Source: Paenibacillus nasutitermitis (GTDB taxonomy: Bacteria > Bacillota > Bacilli > Paenibacillales > Paenibacillaceae). Taken from it: a stretch of 64,000 bases of DNA. The stretch covers positions 496,001 to 560,000 of the forward strand of contig NZ_BMHP01000004.1 in the NCBI RefSeq assembly GCF_014641075.1. Direction: 5' to 3'. This document shows positions 1 through 9,595 of the stretch, piece after piece. The position numbers were made by a program, and so were the translations under genes. The notes under the pieces are model-generated. The model was not told the origin of the DNA and did no database searches. It worked only from the letters and a program-made list of their open reading frames with translations. Position 1 is the stretch's first letter, and each line of letters begins with the position of its first letter.

Positions 1-2330
1 ACGCCGTCCTCTTCCGGGGCTTTAAAGGCAAGGATCAGGCGGCGGAGCTGCGGTGGCGGGGAGCGGACGGCTCGAGCGTTCTCGCTCTTCGTCTTGACGA
101 GGATCGATCGTATGGCGATTTTTATTTCTTTATCCGCTGGCCGTTTGCGCCGGACGGATTCCGGTACGACAACGAACGATTGGCCAGGCAAGCGATGGAG
201 ATGAAGCATTACAAAAGCGCGCGGGCCACGACTACGGTCGGTCTCGGCCTGGACGGTGTTGATCATGTGGAAATCGAGCCCGATATGGCACGGCTGCTGC
301 AGACGCTGAATAAGGCGGACAAGGTCGGTTTGACGTTTGTCCACTCCACATTGGAGAAATATTTGGACGAGCTGCGTCCGCTGCTGGGCGATCTGGAGCT
401 GCGCGAAGGCGAACAGCGTTCTCCCGGTCAGGCGGGGCTGAACAATATGGTGCTCGCCAACGTGCTGTCCTCGCGCTCGCCCTTGAAGCGCGATAATTGG
501 CAGAACGAGCAGCGGCTCGAAACGTGGGCGGAGCCCTGGAGCGTATTCGCTTATCTTTCGGCAGGCAAAGCTTACCCGAAACGGTTTCTGGCGCAATCTT
601 GGGAATGGCTGCTGCAAAATCATGCACATGATTCGATCTGCGGTTGTTCGATCCGTCAGGTTCACAAGGATATGGAATACCGGTTCGATCAAAGCCGTCT
701 GCTGTCCGAGGGCGTGATCGAGGAGCAGCTGCGTTTTATCTCCAACCATATCAACGTCTCCTCCATACGGGGGGAGCGGACGGTTACCGTATTCAATCCA
801 ATGAGATTCGAGCGCAGGGGCGTTGTCCTGTTCGATTTTTTCGTTCCCGCGGACAACCTTTCGAAGCTGCCCGGACCTTCGGTCGGAGCGGGAGGCTTCC
901 GGATTTACGACGACAGCGGCGAGGAGCTGAGCTATCAGATTGTGGACGTTGCCCGCAACAAGACGCGAAGCTGGCGGCCTTACCGCGACATCCCGTATGC
1001 GGATCAGGCCGATTGGTACCGGGTCGCCGTTGATACAACCATACCGTCTTACGGATATCGCACGTTCGGCGTGGAAACCGTTAAGTCCCGCACACCCGGT
1101 CCCGGCGAATATACGGGCGCAGCACTCGTCGCGCCGATCAGACATCCGGGTTCGCTGCGGACGGGCGAACTGACTTGGGATAACGGTCGGGTCGGATTAA
1201 CAGTTCATCGCAACGGCTCCGTTACGATCGAAGACCATCACACGGGGGCGAGCTACGCGGGCCTGCACCTCTTCGAAAGCGACGGCGATGTCGGAGAAGG
1301 CTGGAACCGCATCGCTCCCGAGCTCGACGCCGTTTACGGATCGTGGAGCGGCGAAGCGGTCGTTTCCATCCAAGCGGACGGTCCGCATGTGGCAGTGATC
1401 GCGGTGGAAATAAAGCTGCCTGTTCCGGTCAGCGCGGTTCCAGGAGAGACGCGCCGCAGCGCCGACCTGATCACGCTTGCCATCCGGACGACGATTGAGC
1501 TGCGGAAGGCCGATCCGCTCGTACGCTTCCACACAAGCATCGTCAATACGGCCAGAGATCATCGCGTCAGACTGCGGTTTCCGACCGGCCGGAAAGCGGA
1601 CCATTACTATACGAGTACGCCTTTCGATTTGGTCCGGAGGGAGCGCCGAAGTCCGGATTACCGGGATTACATGGAAACTGACGCAAAGGTTGTTCCGCAT
1701 AACGGGATTGTGGCGATCCATGACGACAAGGCGGGGCTGGCGATTGTGAGCAAAGGACTTTATGAGGCGGCGATGACCGAAGAGGACGCGGCAACGGCAT
1801 TGTTGACGCTGTATCGTTCCACGCGCAAGGAAGTGCTTACCGATGGAGACGACAGCGGCCAATTGCTGCAGGAGCTGACATTCGACTACGCGGTTATGCC
1901 TTATGCGCCTGGTCCGGCTGTCGCGGAAAGCCTGTTGAGCGGCTGGCAAGCTTATGTGCAAGAGATTCGTTATCTGGATCGGGACAAGGACAAGGTCGTT
2001 CGGGAAGATCCATTCCGCTCGACATTCGTGTTTCCCCCATCGTTCTCGTTCCTGACGCTTGAAGCTTCGGAAGGCGTTCAACTGACCGCGCTGAAGGCTG
2101 CGGAGGATCGGGGGGGCAGCATCGTCACAAGATTGTTTAATGCGACGCTGACCGATCAGGAGATTACGCTCCGTCTGTGCAACCGGCCTCTGCGTGCCTA
2201 TCGTGTCAATCTGGACGAGCAGCGGATCGGAGAGCTTCGGCTTTCCGAAGAAGGCTTGCGGTTTGCCGTCGGGGCGAAGAAGCTGGAGACGATCGAGCTT
2301 GTTTTTGCGGAAGAAGAGGGATGCGGGTAA
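1..2330 (+). CDS. alpha-mannosidase, GH38 family (5'-partial)
   Basis: The reading frame is open from base 3 to the stop at 2330 (775 visible residues), so the N-terminal part lies upstream of the window; the TTG at 180 is not a credible start because similar coding sequence continues before it. The visible part covers the second half of the GH38 catalytic domain, the three-helix middle domain and the C-terminal beta-sandwich domains. Family-typical pieces are a DG.DH-type segment (DGVDH) and the HAHDSICGCS segment, corresponding to the conserved His-Asp region of GH38 near the metal site. The catalytic nucleophile region is outside the window. The family hydrolyses alpha-mannosidic bonds, usually in the cytoplasm after oligosaccharide import; no signal peptide can be judged here. 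The next glycosidase starts 59 bp downstream on the same strand, suggesting an operon. Confidence 0.9.
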   Translation, partial: AVLFRGFKGKDQAAELRWRGADGSSVLALRLDEDRSYGDFYFFIRWPFAPDGFRYDNERLARQAMEMKHYKSARATTTVGLGLDGVDHVEIEPDMARLLQTLNKADKVGLTFVHSTLEKYLDELRPLLGDLELREGEQRSPGQAGLNNMVLANVLSSRSPLKRDNWQNEQRLETWAEPWSVFAYLSAGKAYPKRFLAQSWEWLLQNHAHDSICGCSIRQVHKDMEYRFDQSRLLSEGVIEEQLRFISNHINVSSIRGERTVTVFNPMRFERRGVVLFDFFVPADNLSKLPGPSVGAGGFRIYDDSGEELSYQIVDVARNKTRSWRPYRDIPYADQADWYRVAVDTTIPSYGYRTFGVETVKSRTPGPGEYTGAALVAPIRHPGSLRTGELTWDNGRVGLTVHRNGSVTIEDHHTGASYAGLHLFESDGDVGEGWNRIAPELDAVYGSWSGEAVVSIQADGPHVAVIAVEIKLPVPVSAVPGETRRSADLITLAIRTTIELRKADPLVRFHTSIVNTARDHRVRLRFPTGRKADHYYTSTPFDLVRRERRSPDYRDYMETDAKVVPHNGIVAIHDDKAGLAIVSKGLYEAAMTEEDAATALLTLYRSTRKEVLTDGDDSGQLLQELTFDYAVMPYAPGPAVAESLLSGWQAYVQEIRYLDRDKDKVVREDPFRSTFVFPPSFSFLTLEASEGVQLTALKAAEDRGGSIVTRLFNATLTDQEITLRLCNRPLRAYRVNLDEQRIGELRLSEEGLRFAVGAKKLETIELVFAEEEGCG

Positions 2331-2389
2331 GCTGCTCCAGACGGAGCCAAATACATGGGGACTTAGGATCCCGCAAGGAGAAACGTAGA

Positions 2390-4495
2390 ATGCTGCCATT
2401 GACTGTCGCGTTGGAAGCGAAAGATTGTTGTCGGGAAATTCGGATTGATGAAACGGGCACGCTGCGAACGGCGTCGCTGCGGTATCGGGAAACCGAATTG
2501 CTGCAGGAGGGCGGAGACGAATTCATATTCGCCGGCCGCCTGAACGAGTCGATGCGTTTGTTCAGGAGCGAGCATTTCCGTTACGTCTCGCATGAACGCA
2601 TTGCCCAGTCCGATATGGACAAGTGGATTTTTCGCCTGGAGTTGAAGCCGCAGGCGGAGCAGCAATTCGTGCCCTTTGGCCCTCAGTCGTGGGATTTGCC
2701 GGGTGGCGGTCTACACATCGAACTGACGTATGCCGCGTATCACGATGTTCCGGTCATTCGCAAGTGGCTCGCCATTCGCAGTCAATATCCTTCACCTTTT
2801 CGATTGGAATACATGACGTGGGAAGATATCAAGCTTATACCTGGCGACGGCCGCCAGGTATACCACCGCTTTTTCACTGCAGCGTCCGCTTGGGCCGAAG
2901 ACACCATGGACGAAAGCGCGATGGCGGCATTTTGGCCGGAGCGCGGCGTCGGCGTCATTGTGGCGACCGAAGCGCCGGGCGCGATGAAGCGTCTTGAATT
3001 GTTCAAGGACGGCGACCGCGCCCGGGTATCTTATAACTTTGACGAAGAAACGGTCTTCGAATGGGCGCTGAGGGAAGGAGAAACGTTTGAGACGGACGCC
3101 TCGTTCCTGCTTCCCTTCGGCGGATCGGTTCAGGATGCGGTGGACGGGCCGTTCCGGGCGTTCGTAGCCGGGAAGCTGGCGATTGTCAAAGCGGCGGATG
3201 TTCCGACTTTTACCGTCAATACGTGGGAAACGTTTCAGATCGAGATTACGGAATCAATCGTCCTGGACAACATCGCCGTCGCAGCGGAGCTTGGCATCGA
3301 CGCTTATCAGCTGGATTTCGGCTGGCATGTGGATCATGGCGACTACCGCCCGCATCCCGTCAAATTTCCAAACGGACTCGAGCCGATCGTCGACGCTTGC
3401 CGCAAGCATGGGATGAAGCTGGGGCTGTGGATGTCCGTGCCAAATGTGCATCTGGAATCGGAAGTGGCCAGGCTCCATCCCGAATGGATACAGCGCGACG
3501 AAAACGGCGGCCGCAGCCATATGATCGGCTGGACGGATACGGCCATCATGTGTCTGCAATCTTCTTACAGCGATTGGATCATCGAGCAGATCGACGCGGT
3601 CGTCAAACGATATGGCGTGTCCTTGCTGAAGCTTGATCTGGCGTCGGTACGGGACCCTTACAATCCGGGCAAAATGATCGGCTGTCACGCACGCGATCAT
3701 GATCACGAGACCGTCAAATCTACACATCTGGGTCTCTATCGGAGCATGTTCCGGATTATGGACGAGGTGCGGCGAAGAAACCCGGATTGTTTGATCGATT
3801 TGAGCTTCGAGCTGTACGGCGTTCTGCATGGAACCGATCTGGCGCATATCCAGCATGCCCACCAGAACTGGATTACGAATCAGGATACGGCGTGGCTGGA
3901 GCCTTTCCGGCGGCTCATTCATACCCGCAGCCGGATCGTACCGAGCTATACGCTCAACTTCGGCGCATGTCATCTGACGGATCCTCTGGCAAAAACGTAC
4001 GGCTTTTGGTCGGTGCTCCTTGCGCACGGTCTCTACTACGGGGACTTGCGGAAGCTGTCCGAAGAGGATAAGCAATATTATCGCCACTGGTTCGATTGGG
4101 TCAAAGCTTACCGGCAGCGCTGCGACTTCTACGCTTGGTTCAAAGTATCCGACGCGCTGCGCGCCCCGGATTGCCCCGAGCATGCGGACCGGCGGTTCCA
4201 CCCTTATGTCACGGTCGGCGGACGTATTCACACGCAGTCGGCTATATGGGACGGAGCGGCCAAGCTGTCTCCTGAGGGGGAAGGTCTTGTGCTGCTGTTT
4301 CGTCCGGAGGCTTGCGGCGACGAGGAGGAGACAGTTCGTTTTCCGTGGATGGATGCGGACGGAGCGTACCGGCTGTACGATGTGCTGGGCGATACGCAGA
4401 TCGGACAATACCGTGGTGAGGAGCTGCGGGAAGGCATTCGGCTGCGTATTGCCGAGGCGCCTGGAACACTGGTTGTCGATTGCCGGCGTGCCTGA
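2390..4495 (+). CDS. GH36-type alpha-galactosidase (melibiase-like)
   Basis: 701 residues. I chose the ATG at 2390 because AAGGAG lies 9 bp upstream (2375-2380); the open frame extends further back but overlaps the mannosidase gene. The fold order fits GH36: N-terminal beta-supersandwich (about 1-270), TIM barrel from about residue 275 (motifs VNTWE, YQLDFGW, KFPNGL and GLWMS in the usual order) and a C-terminal beta domain. The segment LLKLDL (Asp near residue 415) occupies the place of the GH36 nucleophile motif KWD. The classical CSGGG-type acid/base region is replaced by LIDLSFELYG, so the acid/base residue and exact substrate are uncertain. No signal peptide, so probably cytoplasmic. Likely co-transcribed with the preceding GH38 gene; removal of alpha-galactosyl side chains would fit galactomannan use. 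Confidence 0.82.
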   Translation: MLPLTVALEAKDCCREIRIDETGTLRTASLRYRETELLQEGGDEFIFAGRLNESMRLFRSEHFRYVSHERIAQSDMDKWIFRLELKPQAEQQFVPFGPQSWDLPGGGLHIELTYAAYHDVPVIRKWLAIRSQYPSPFRLEYMTWEDIKLIPGDGRQVYHRFFTAASAWAEDTMDESAMAAFWPERGVGVIVATEAPGAMKRLELFKDGDRARVSYNFDEETVFEWALREGETFETDASFLLPFGGSVQDAVDGPFRAFVAGKLAIVKAADVPTFTVNTWETFQIEITESIVLDNIAVAAELGIDAYQLDFGWHVDHGDYRPHPVKFPNGLEPIVDACRKHGMKLGLWMSVPNVHLESEVARLHPEWIQRDENGGRSHMIGWTDTAIMCLQSSYSDWIIEQIDAVVKRYGVSLLKLDLASVRDPYNPGKMIGCHARDHDHETVKSTHLGLYRSMFRIMDEVRRRNPDCLIDLSFELYGVLHGTDLAHIQHAHQNWITNQDTAWLEPFRRLIHTRSRIVPSYTLNFGACHLTDPLAKTYGFWSVLLAHGLYYGDLRKLSEEDKQYYRHWFDWVKAYRQRCDFYAWFKVSDALRAPDCPEHADRRFHPYVTVGGRIHTQSAIWDGAAKLSPEGEGLVLLFRPEACGDEEETVRFPWMDADGAYRLYDVLGDTQIGQYRGEELREGIRLRIAEAPGTLVVDCRRA

Positions 4496-4565
4496 TCAGG
4501 CGGATCTGAAGGGAGGTGACAGAAGCCTTAACCACTCGGGGCCATTCAAATCCATGCGTCACAGC

Positions 4566-4592
4566 GGTCCGCCATCGTCGGACGGACCGTTC
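4566..4592 (+). other. inverted repeat between GH36 and beta-helix genes
   Basis: GGTCCG (4566-4571) pairs with CGGACC (4583-4588) and is followed by GTTCTT. It may weaken read-through between the two genes, but the T run is too poor for a confident terminator. Confidence 0.3.
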
Positions 4593-4645
4593 TTAAGCAC
4601 GGGCAATTATCAAGCTGGCTTTTAAATCGAAGAGGAGGCAATAAG

Positions 4646-5977
4646 ATGATGAGGCTGTTGAAAAGTAGCAAGAAATCAGTAAGCGTTTGGCTGGCGTTTG
4701 TTTTGTTAGTTGGGATCGCCGTGATTGCTCCGGGAGGAGTTCAGGCGGCGGGCACGAGCGACATTAACGTGAAGGCCGCTCCCTACAGCGCGGTCGGAGA
4801 CGGTGTCGCGGACGATACGACGGCTATTCAGAATGCCATTAATGCCGCTCAGAGCGCGGGCGGCGGCGTTGTCTTTTTTCCGAAAGGAACCTACAAGATC
4901 AGTTCGACCCTCCGTGTAACCGCACATAACGTGCAATTGGAGGGAACGGGCAAAGGATCGGTCGTTTTCCTGAACAAAAGCACGGACGCGGTCATTCATA
5001 TCGGCGACACGACCGATATGCACAATACGACGCACAATAAAGTGAAAAATTTGACCATCGACCGTTCTGTCGCTCCGAACAGCAACGTTACGACATCGCC
5101 GTCCTACGGCATTCGCATCGACCGTGCGCGCTTCACAACACTTGAGGGAGTCACGGTTTACAATGCCGCATACGGAATTTCCGTCGGCGTGAAGAACGAT
5201 TCGGGTCTGAACACGCAGTTCGTAACGATCCAGAACAGCCTCGTCATGACCACGGGCAGTATGCGGACAACTTCGGTATTACCGGGGGCCAACATCGTGT
5301 TTTGGTCCGGCGCCGACTACAAGCTGACGTCGACATTCCTTGAGCCGACGAACGTCGGCATCATGATGGATGGGAACTCCAATGGGATCAATATCGACAA
5401 AACAACCGTCATCAACGGCGCAGCTTACAACTATGGAATTGTCAGCGGGGGTACCGGATTTGCGCGTTATATCGTCAACTGTATAGTCGAGAACGCCCAT
5501 CATCAGCAAATTTACATCGCTGGCGGCTCGAGCCGCGTGACGGTGGCCGATTCGTGGATCGGCGCGGGAGACGAGGAGGGGACATCGACCCGAAAGGGCA
5601 TCCTGATCGAGGAAGGCACCAACAAGATTACGATTGCAGACAACCGCATCGGCGACCAGCAGCTGCAAGCCATATACTCCAAGGGCGACAACGTCACAAT
5701 TACAGGCAACATCCTCGAACGCAATGTGGTGTACAACCGGACGAACCCGGCCAACTGCACGACTTGCGACAGCCTGCAGATCGAAGGCGGCAAGCACGTC
5801 ATTGTTAGCAATAACCGCGTGTTCAGCGATTACGACCGCAACGGCATTGGACTGTTCGACGACGGGGCGCGAACGCTGAATTATTACATCATCACCTCGA
5901 ACGATACGTCCGAATCCGGCAGCGGCATTCAAGACAGCGCGACGGGAACGAACAAAGTCGTCGCCAATAATTTATAA
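4646..5977 (+). CDS. secreted pectate-lyase-3-like right-handed beta-helix protein
   Basis: 443 residues, ATG at 4646 (a second ATG follows directly) preceded by GAGGAGG at 4632-4638. A signal peptide is visible: basic start, hydrophobic core to about residue 30, then VQAAG as a probable signal peptidase I site. The mature N-terminus has the hallmark of the Pectate_lyase_3 family (AVGDGVADDTTAIQNAI, residues about 50-66), and the rest is rich in parallel beta-helix turns (repeated NV.I..N patterns, for example ITGNIL and VIVSNN). Such proteins act on uronic-acid or other acidic polysaccharides, or serve as depolymerases; catalytic residues cannot be assigned by eye. It lies behind two glycosidases on the same strand and is closed by a strong terminator. 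Confidence 0.78.
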   Translation: MMRLLKSSKKSVSVWLAFVLLVGIAVIAPGGVQAAGTSDINVKAAPYSAVGDGVADDTTAIQNAINAAQSAGGGVVFFPKGTYKISSTLRVTAHNVQLEGTGKGSVVFLNKSTDAVIHIGDTTDMHNTTHNKVKNLTIDRSVAPNSNVTTSPSYGIRIDRARFTTLEGVTVYNAAYGISVGVKNDSGLNTQFVTIQNSLVMTTGSMRTTSVLPGANIVFWSGADYKLTSTFLEPTNVGIMMDGNSNGINIDKTTVINGAAYNYGIVSGGTGFARYIVNCIVENAHHQQIYIAGGSSRVTVADSWIGAGDEEGTSTRKGILIEEGTNKITIADNRIGDQQLQAIYSKGDNVTITGNILERNVVYNRTNPANCTTCDSLQIEGGKHVIVSNNRVFSDYDRNGIGLFDDGARTLNYYIITSNDTSESGSGIQDSATGTNKVVANNL

Positions 5978-6008
5978 CGATCTTCCGGGCAAGCCATAGG
6001 TCTATTCG

Positions 6009-6039
6009 AAAAGACACCGAGCGAATCGGTGTCTTTTTT
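6009..6039. terminator. bidirectional rho-independent terminator
   Basis: GACACCGA (6013-6020), loop GCGAA, TCGGTGTC (6026-6033), flanked by AAAA on the left and TTTTTT on the right. It therefore serves both the beta-helix gene (+) and the convergent histidine kinase gene (-). Confidence 0.93.
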
Positions 6040-6054
6040 CAACCTATAAGAGAG

Positions 6055-7851
6055 TCAGTGGTTGTCAGTTTCAGCATTGGCAGGAAAATATAGCTCGACC
6101 GTTGTCCCTTTCTGATATTCGCTTGTCAGACGCAGATCGTATGGCTCGCCATAGGTCAGCACCAGTCGTTCCCTTACGTTGCTCAGTCCGAATCCGTGAA
6201 TGGAATCGGGCTCTGTTTTGTTATGGAGCAAACTGTCCAGCCGTTCCGGAGGTATTCCGATTCCGTCATCGGCGATTGTCAGTCGTATGGTCTTGTCCGT
6301 TAGCGTGCCGGAAATCCGTATGGTCCCATTCTGATTCGGCTTCTCCCGCAGGCCGTGCAGAATGGCGTTTTCCACCAAAGGCTGCAGCGTCAATTTCAGA
6401 ACGGGATAAGTCATCAGCTGCTGCGGAATGTCGAGAACAAGCGCGATCCCTCCATCGAAGCGCATATTCTGAATATCAACATAAGCTTTGACGTGTTTAA
6501 GCTCATCCTGCAGGGGTACAAATTCCTTGCCTTTGTTTAATCCGAGCTTATAAAAGTCGGTAAGTGAAACGATCATTTTCGATATTTCCGGAACTTGGCG
6601 GTCGATGGCCAGACAATTGATAAGATCCAGCGAATTATATAGAAAATGGGGATTGATTTGCGCCTGAAGCGTTTTTAGTTCCGCCTGCTTCAACGCTTTT
6701 CCGGACTCGAACTGGTCATCGACGAGGCGGGATATTTTCCCGATCATAAAGTTGAAGCTGTTCATCAGCTGTCCAATTTCGTCGTTTCCTTGATGAGTGA
6801 CTGTAAGGGGCTCCAGATCCCCCGATTGCACATTCCGCATTTTCCGGGACAGCCGGTGAATGCTTTTTGTGCTGAGCTTCGCCAAATAATAGGCAAGGAA
6901 ATAGGCGATCGTCGCAATGGCGAACATGACCAACAGCATCTGGTCTCTTTGATTGTGAACCGCTGTGAAGACACTGCTCAGCGGAACAACGGAAACGAGA
7001 TTCCAATCTGTCCTGGCAATGGGCTGCCTGCTTACGAGGAGATCCTGTTTGTCCACATTTATGGTTGACCATTGTTGTTCAGGAATATCGGCTGCTAATC
7101 GCTCTTGGGAAATCCGGATACGAGGATCATCGGAGCCGGAGCTCGCAATAATATCGCCGTTACCATTTTGCAAATAAACGGAGCTGCGTGTCGAGATTTT
7201 GGCACTGGTCAGAATGCGGTCCAGTGAGCTTTGCGGAATGTCGATTCTGCAAATGCCTGACTTCTGCGAGAGACTCCGCAAGTTCCAAACAAATCTCGCG
7301 ACGGATACAAGCCGGTCCTCTTCACGGTCCGAACGTATTTCCCCCAAGGGAGGGTTGAACCAGACCGTCGTCGAGCTGGAATGGTTGAGATCCTTGAACC
7401 ACGCTTCTTTTTTGATTGATTCCATACTGAACAAATTGATCCGCTCATCCGTGTAAATCGCCTCATTATTGAAATACAGACGGATATGATACAGCTCTTT
7501 GTTTCGTTCCAAATTGTTCAGAAAAAGCTCAAGGTTCTGGTAATCCCGCAGCTGTTCATTGATATTGTAGTTGTCGGTGCGGCTGCTGATAATTTCGTTA
7601 ATCATGCTGTCCATCGATACGATATCCAGCGTGTTCACCATTTGAGCGACTTTGTTCGATACGGCGGAAGCGGCTTCTTCGAACAGTTGATTGGCGGAAA
7701 TCATCGTTTGTTTTTTTACCAGAGATGAGATTTGCATGTACGAGAACATGGTATAGGAGCTGAGAGGCAAAATAATGAGAATGCCATAGGTTAAAAACAG
7801 TTTTTGCTTGAGGGACAGATTACCAAACCAGCCGTAGAAGAAGGCCATCAC
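6055..7851 (-). CDS. sensor histidine kinase, YesM family
   Basis: 598 residues from GTG 7851, or 597 from ATG 7848. The stop of the upstream regulator gene overlaps this ATG (TGATG), indicating translational coupling; AAGGA is better spaced for the GTG. Layout: TM helix near residues 18-38, extracytoplasmic Cache-like domain to about 285, second TM at about 288-310, HAMP to about 362, then the His_kinase (LytS/YesM) motif with INPHFLYNSL carrying the phospho-acceptor His near residue 403, and a HATPase domain (N box VENAILHG, G box DDGIGI) at the end. This class senses extracellular sugars or binding-protein complexes and phosphorylates an AraC-type regulator. The regulator is the directly upstream gene, and sugar transport and glycosidase genes lie on both sides, so it is likely the sensor for this locus. 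Confidence 0.93.
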   Translation of the reverse strand: MMAFFYGWFGNLSLKQKLFLTYGILIILPLSSYTMFSYMQISSLVKKQTMISANQLFEEAASAVSNKVAQMVNTLDIVSMDSMINEIISSRTDNYNINEQLRDYQNLELFLNNLERNKELYHIRLYFNNEAIYTDERINLFSMESIKKEAWFKDLNHSSSTTVWFNPPLGEIRSDREEDRLVSVARFVWNLRSLSQKSGICRIDIPQSSLDRILTSAKISTRSSVYLQNGNGDIIASSGSDDPRIRISQERLAADIPEQQWSTINVDKQDLLVSRQPIARTDWNLVSVVPLSSVFTAVHNQRDQMLLVMFAIATIAYFLAYYLAKLSTKSIHRLSRKMRNVQSGDLEPLTVTHQGNDEIGQLMNSFNFMIGKISRLVDDQFESGKALKQAELKTLQAQINPHFLYNSLDLINCLAIDRQVPEISKMIVSLTDFYKLGLNKGKEFVPLQDELKHVKAYVDIQNMRFDGGIALVLDIPQQLMTYPVLKLTLQPLVENAILHGLREKPNQNGTIRISGTLTDKTIRLTIADDGIGIPPERLDSLLHNKTEPDSIHGFGLSNVRERLVLTYGEPYDLRLTSEYQKGTTVELYFPANAETDNH

Positions 7852-9413
7852 ATACGGTTCCTTGCTCTGAACTCCGCCAGGGTCATTCCCAATTCTTTTT
7901 TGAACACTCTGGCGAAATATTTGGGGTCCGAGTACCCGATTTTCAAAGCGATCTCAGTTTGTTTGTATTTATGCTGCATCAGCAGCGATTTGGCCCGTTC
8001 CAGTCTGGACTTCGTAATGAACTGGCTGATGGTCGTCCGGCTCTCTTTCTTGAACAGGAACGAGATATAATTGGGTGACAGAAAAAAATGCCTGGCGACA
8101 GCATGGACGGACAGCTCCCGGTCCTGCAGATGGTCCAGAATGAACTGTTTGATCTCCAAGGCAAGCTGCGGCATTTCATGATCGCTGCGCAATTGGGCAA
8201 AGGCGGCGGTCATCCATTTCTTGACGAGTTGTCCAAGCTCCGGAAGCGTTGAAGTGGCGAACAATGGCTCCCAAATGAATGTCCGCTCTTGCGGCAAGTC
8301 TGCTGCAGACCGCTCGGAAGATACCCGCAGCTCCTCCAACACCCCGTTCATTCCGGCAATGAGCCGATACAAGCCGTTCTTCACATAACGGACCGGAGTT
8401 GATGGGGATGATGCAATTCCATTCAATATGAAATCGATGGTGCGGAGCGCTTCTTCCATCTGGTTTTGTTTCAGGCAGCGGATGAAGAAATCAATAACGC
8501 CTTCCTCGAACACATAGGAATCCCCCGGAACTTCAGCATGCGCGACCACGGACCCGTAACCGGCATAGAACAGGCTGTCGAGCAGCACGAGAGCGGATTC
8601 ATAGGAACGGTAGAGATTCTCTACGCCTTGCACCTGGTTGCCGACAGCCATAAACACTTCCTCTGTCTCAGCCGCATCGCCGATGCAAAAGGCACGAAGA
8701 CCGGACATCAGGTTCGTCTCTTCACCAGGTGCCGCCAGACTGAAATGAAGAACGACAAGATGGTGGTCAATCGGGCCGGACAGCACCATAAAGCCGTAGC
8801 CGGAAAAGTGGTCCGCAAGCCGCCTCATAATAGCCGTCCGACGGGCCAGCTTCTCTTCCATGCCGCTGACATGATCCAGATTAAACTCGGCCAGCACGGT
8901 CCGGTACGTTCCATCTGCCGCCAAGCCAAACGGCTGGAGGGATGTGCTCCAACTGGTGTCCGCCGATCCGGGACTGCATAAATCCAGGGCAAGCTTCTGC
9001 TTGAGAAGGGCGGACATTTCCTGTTTCCTCCGGTGTTCTTCCAGGCAGGAATTTGCCGCCTTTTGCACCACTCTAATAATATCTTCCAGAACGAGAGGTT
9101 TCTCGATAAAGTCAACCGCAGATAATTGAATCGCTGATTTAAAATATTCCTTATCCGTGTAAGCGCTTAAATAAATGAGTTTGCATTCCGGATGCAGGTC
9201 GTGTACGCGTTTGCCCAATTCGATTCCGTCCATCACCGGCATCCGGATATCGCTCAAAATCAGGTCCGGCGCCGTCCGGCTTACCAGCTCCAACGCATGC
9301 GCCCCGTTATGGGCTTGCTCCACACTGTCGAACCCTAATGATTTCCAAGGCACATGCGTGCAGAGAGTCTCTCGTGTCATCCGTTCGTCATCCACTACGA
9401 TGGCTCTGAGCAT
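7848..9413 (-). CDS. response regulator with AraC-type DNA-binding domain, YesN family
   Basis: 521 residues; ATG at 9413 with GGGAGG 7 bp upstream (9426-9421). The receiver domain spans about residues 3-120, with the acidic pair D8-D9, phospho-acceptor Asp55 in LILSDIRMP and the conserved Lys in EKPL. A middle region of about 290 residues of the YesN type follows, and the last 100 residues form a double helix-turn-helix AraC domain (SPNYISFLFKK and KIGYSDPKYFARVFKKELG). It is phosphorylated by the YesM-like kinase encoded directly downstream and probably activates the neighbouring carbohydrate genes. A 16-bp motif shared by the two downstream promoter regions (at 9520 and 11637) is a candidate binding site. 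Confidence 0.93.
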   Translation of the reverse strand: MLRAIVVDDERMTRETLCTHVPWKSLGFDSVEQAHNGAHALELVSRTAPDLILSDIRMPVMDGIELGKRVHDLHPECKLIYLSAYTDKEYFKSAIQLSAVDFIEKPLVLEDIIRVVQKAANSCLEEHRRKQEMSALLKQKLALDLCSPGSADTSWSTSLQPFGLAADGTYRTVLAEFNLDHVSGMEEKLARRTAIMRRLADHFSGYGFMVLSGPIDHHLVVLHFSLAAPGEETNLMSGLRAFCIGDAAETEEVFMAVGNQVQGVENLYRSYESALVLLDSLFYAGYGSVVAHAEVPGDSYVFEEGVIDFFIRCLKQNQMEEALRTIDFILNGIASSPSTPVRYVKNGLYRLIAGMNGVLEELRVSSERSAADLPQERTFIWEPLFATSTLPELGQLVKKWMTAAFAQLRSDHEMPQLALEIKQFILDHLQDRELSVHAVARHFFLSPNYISFLFKKESRTTISQFITKSRLERAKSLLMQHKYKQTEIALKIGYSDPKYFARVFKKELGMTLAEFRARNRM

Positions 9414-9445
9414 TCCTTTTCCTCCCGATTGTCCAATCTATCACC

Positions 9446-9475
9446 ATCGTAAGGGATAGACCGATTGTTTGGCAA
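9446..9475 (-). promoter_or_regulatory. possible sigma-A promoter of the yesN/yesM-type operon
   Basis: On the minus strand TTGCCA (9475-9470), an 18-bp spacer and TACGAT (9451-9446). It lies 33 bp upstream of the regulator start. Judged by eye only. Confidence 0.4.
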
Positions 9476-9519
9476 TTGCTGATAAACGGAATGAAAAAAA
9501 GAGCATAGAATTTTGCTCC

Positions 9520-9535
9520 TTTCGTTGTTTTTTCA
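9520..9535 (+). promoter_or_regulatory. shared 16-bp motif, copy 1 (candidate YesN-type site)
   Basis: TTTCGTTGTTTTTTCA, identical to 11637-11652. Both copies lie upstream of rightward genes next to the AraC-type regulator (61 bp and 77 bp before the start codons). Role as activator site is inferred. Confidence 0.5.
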
Positions 9536-9542
9536 GCCTGTC

Positions 9543-9560
9543 GCCGGCTGCGGAACCGGC
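9543..9560 (+). other. small GC hairpin upstream of the ADP-ribosylglycohydrolase-like gene
   Basis: GCCGG (9543-9547), 8-nt loop, CCGGC (9556-9560), followed by TTAAAAT. Possibly a leader structure; function unknown. Confidence 0.3.
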
Positions 9561-9595
9561 TTAAAATACGGGTAGACCGAGGAGGAGCTGAACAA

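Noticed and set aside
1197..2399. 400-codon antisense frame opposite the GH38 gene
   Set aside because: Shadow of the alpha-mannosidase gene; no ribosome-binding site or family motif.
3254..4408. Long antisense open frame (384 codons) opposite the GH36 gene
   Set aside because: Composition is Arg/Gln/His-rich without recognisable domains and it mirrors a strongly coding + strand gene; a typical shadow frame in GC-rich DNA.
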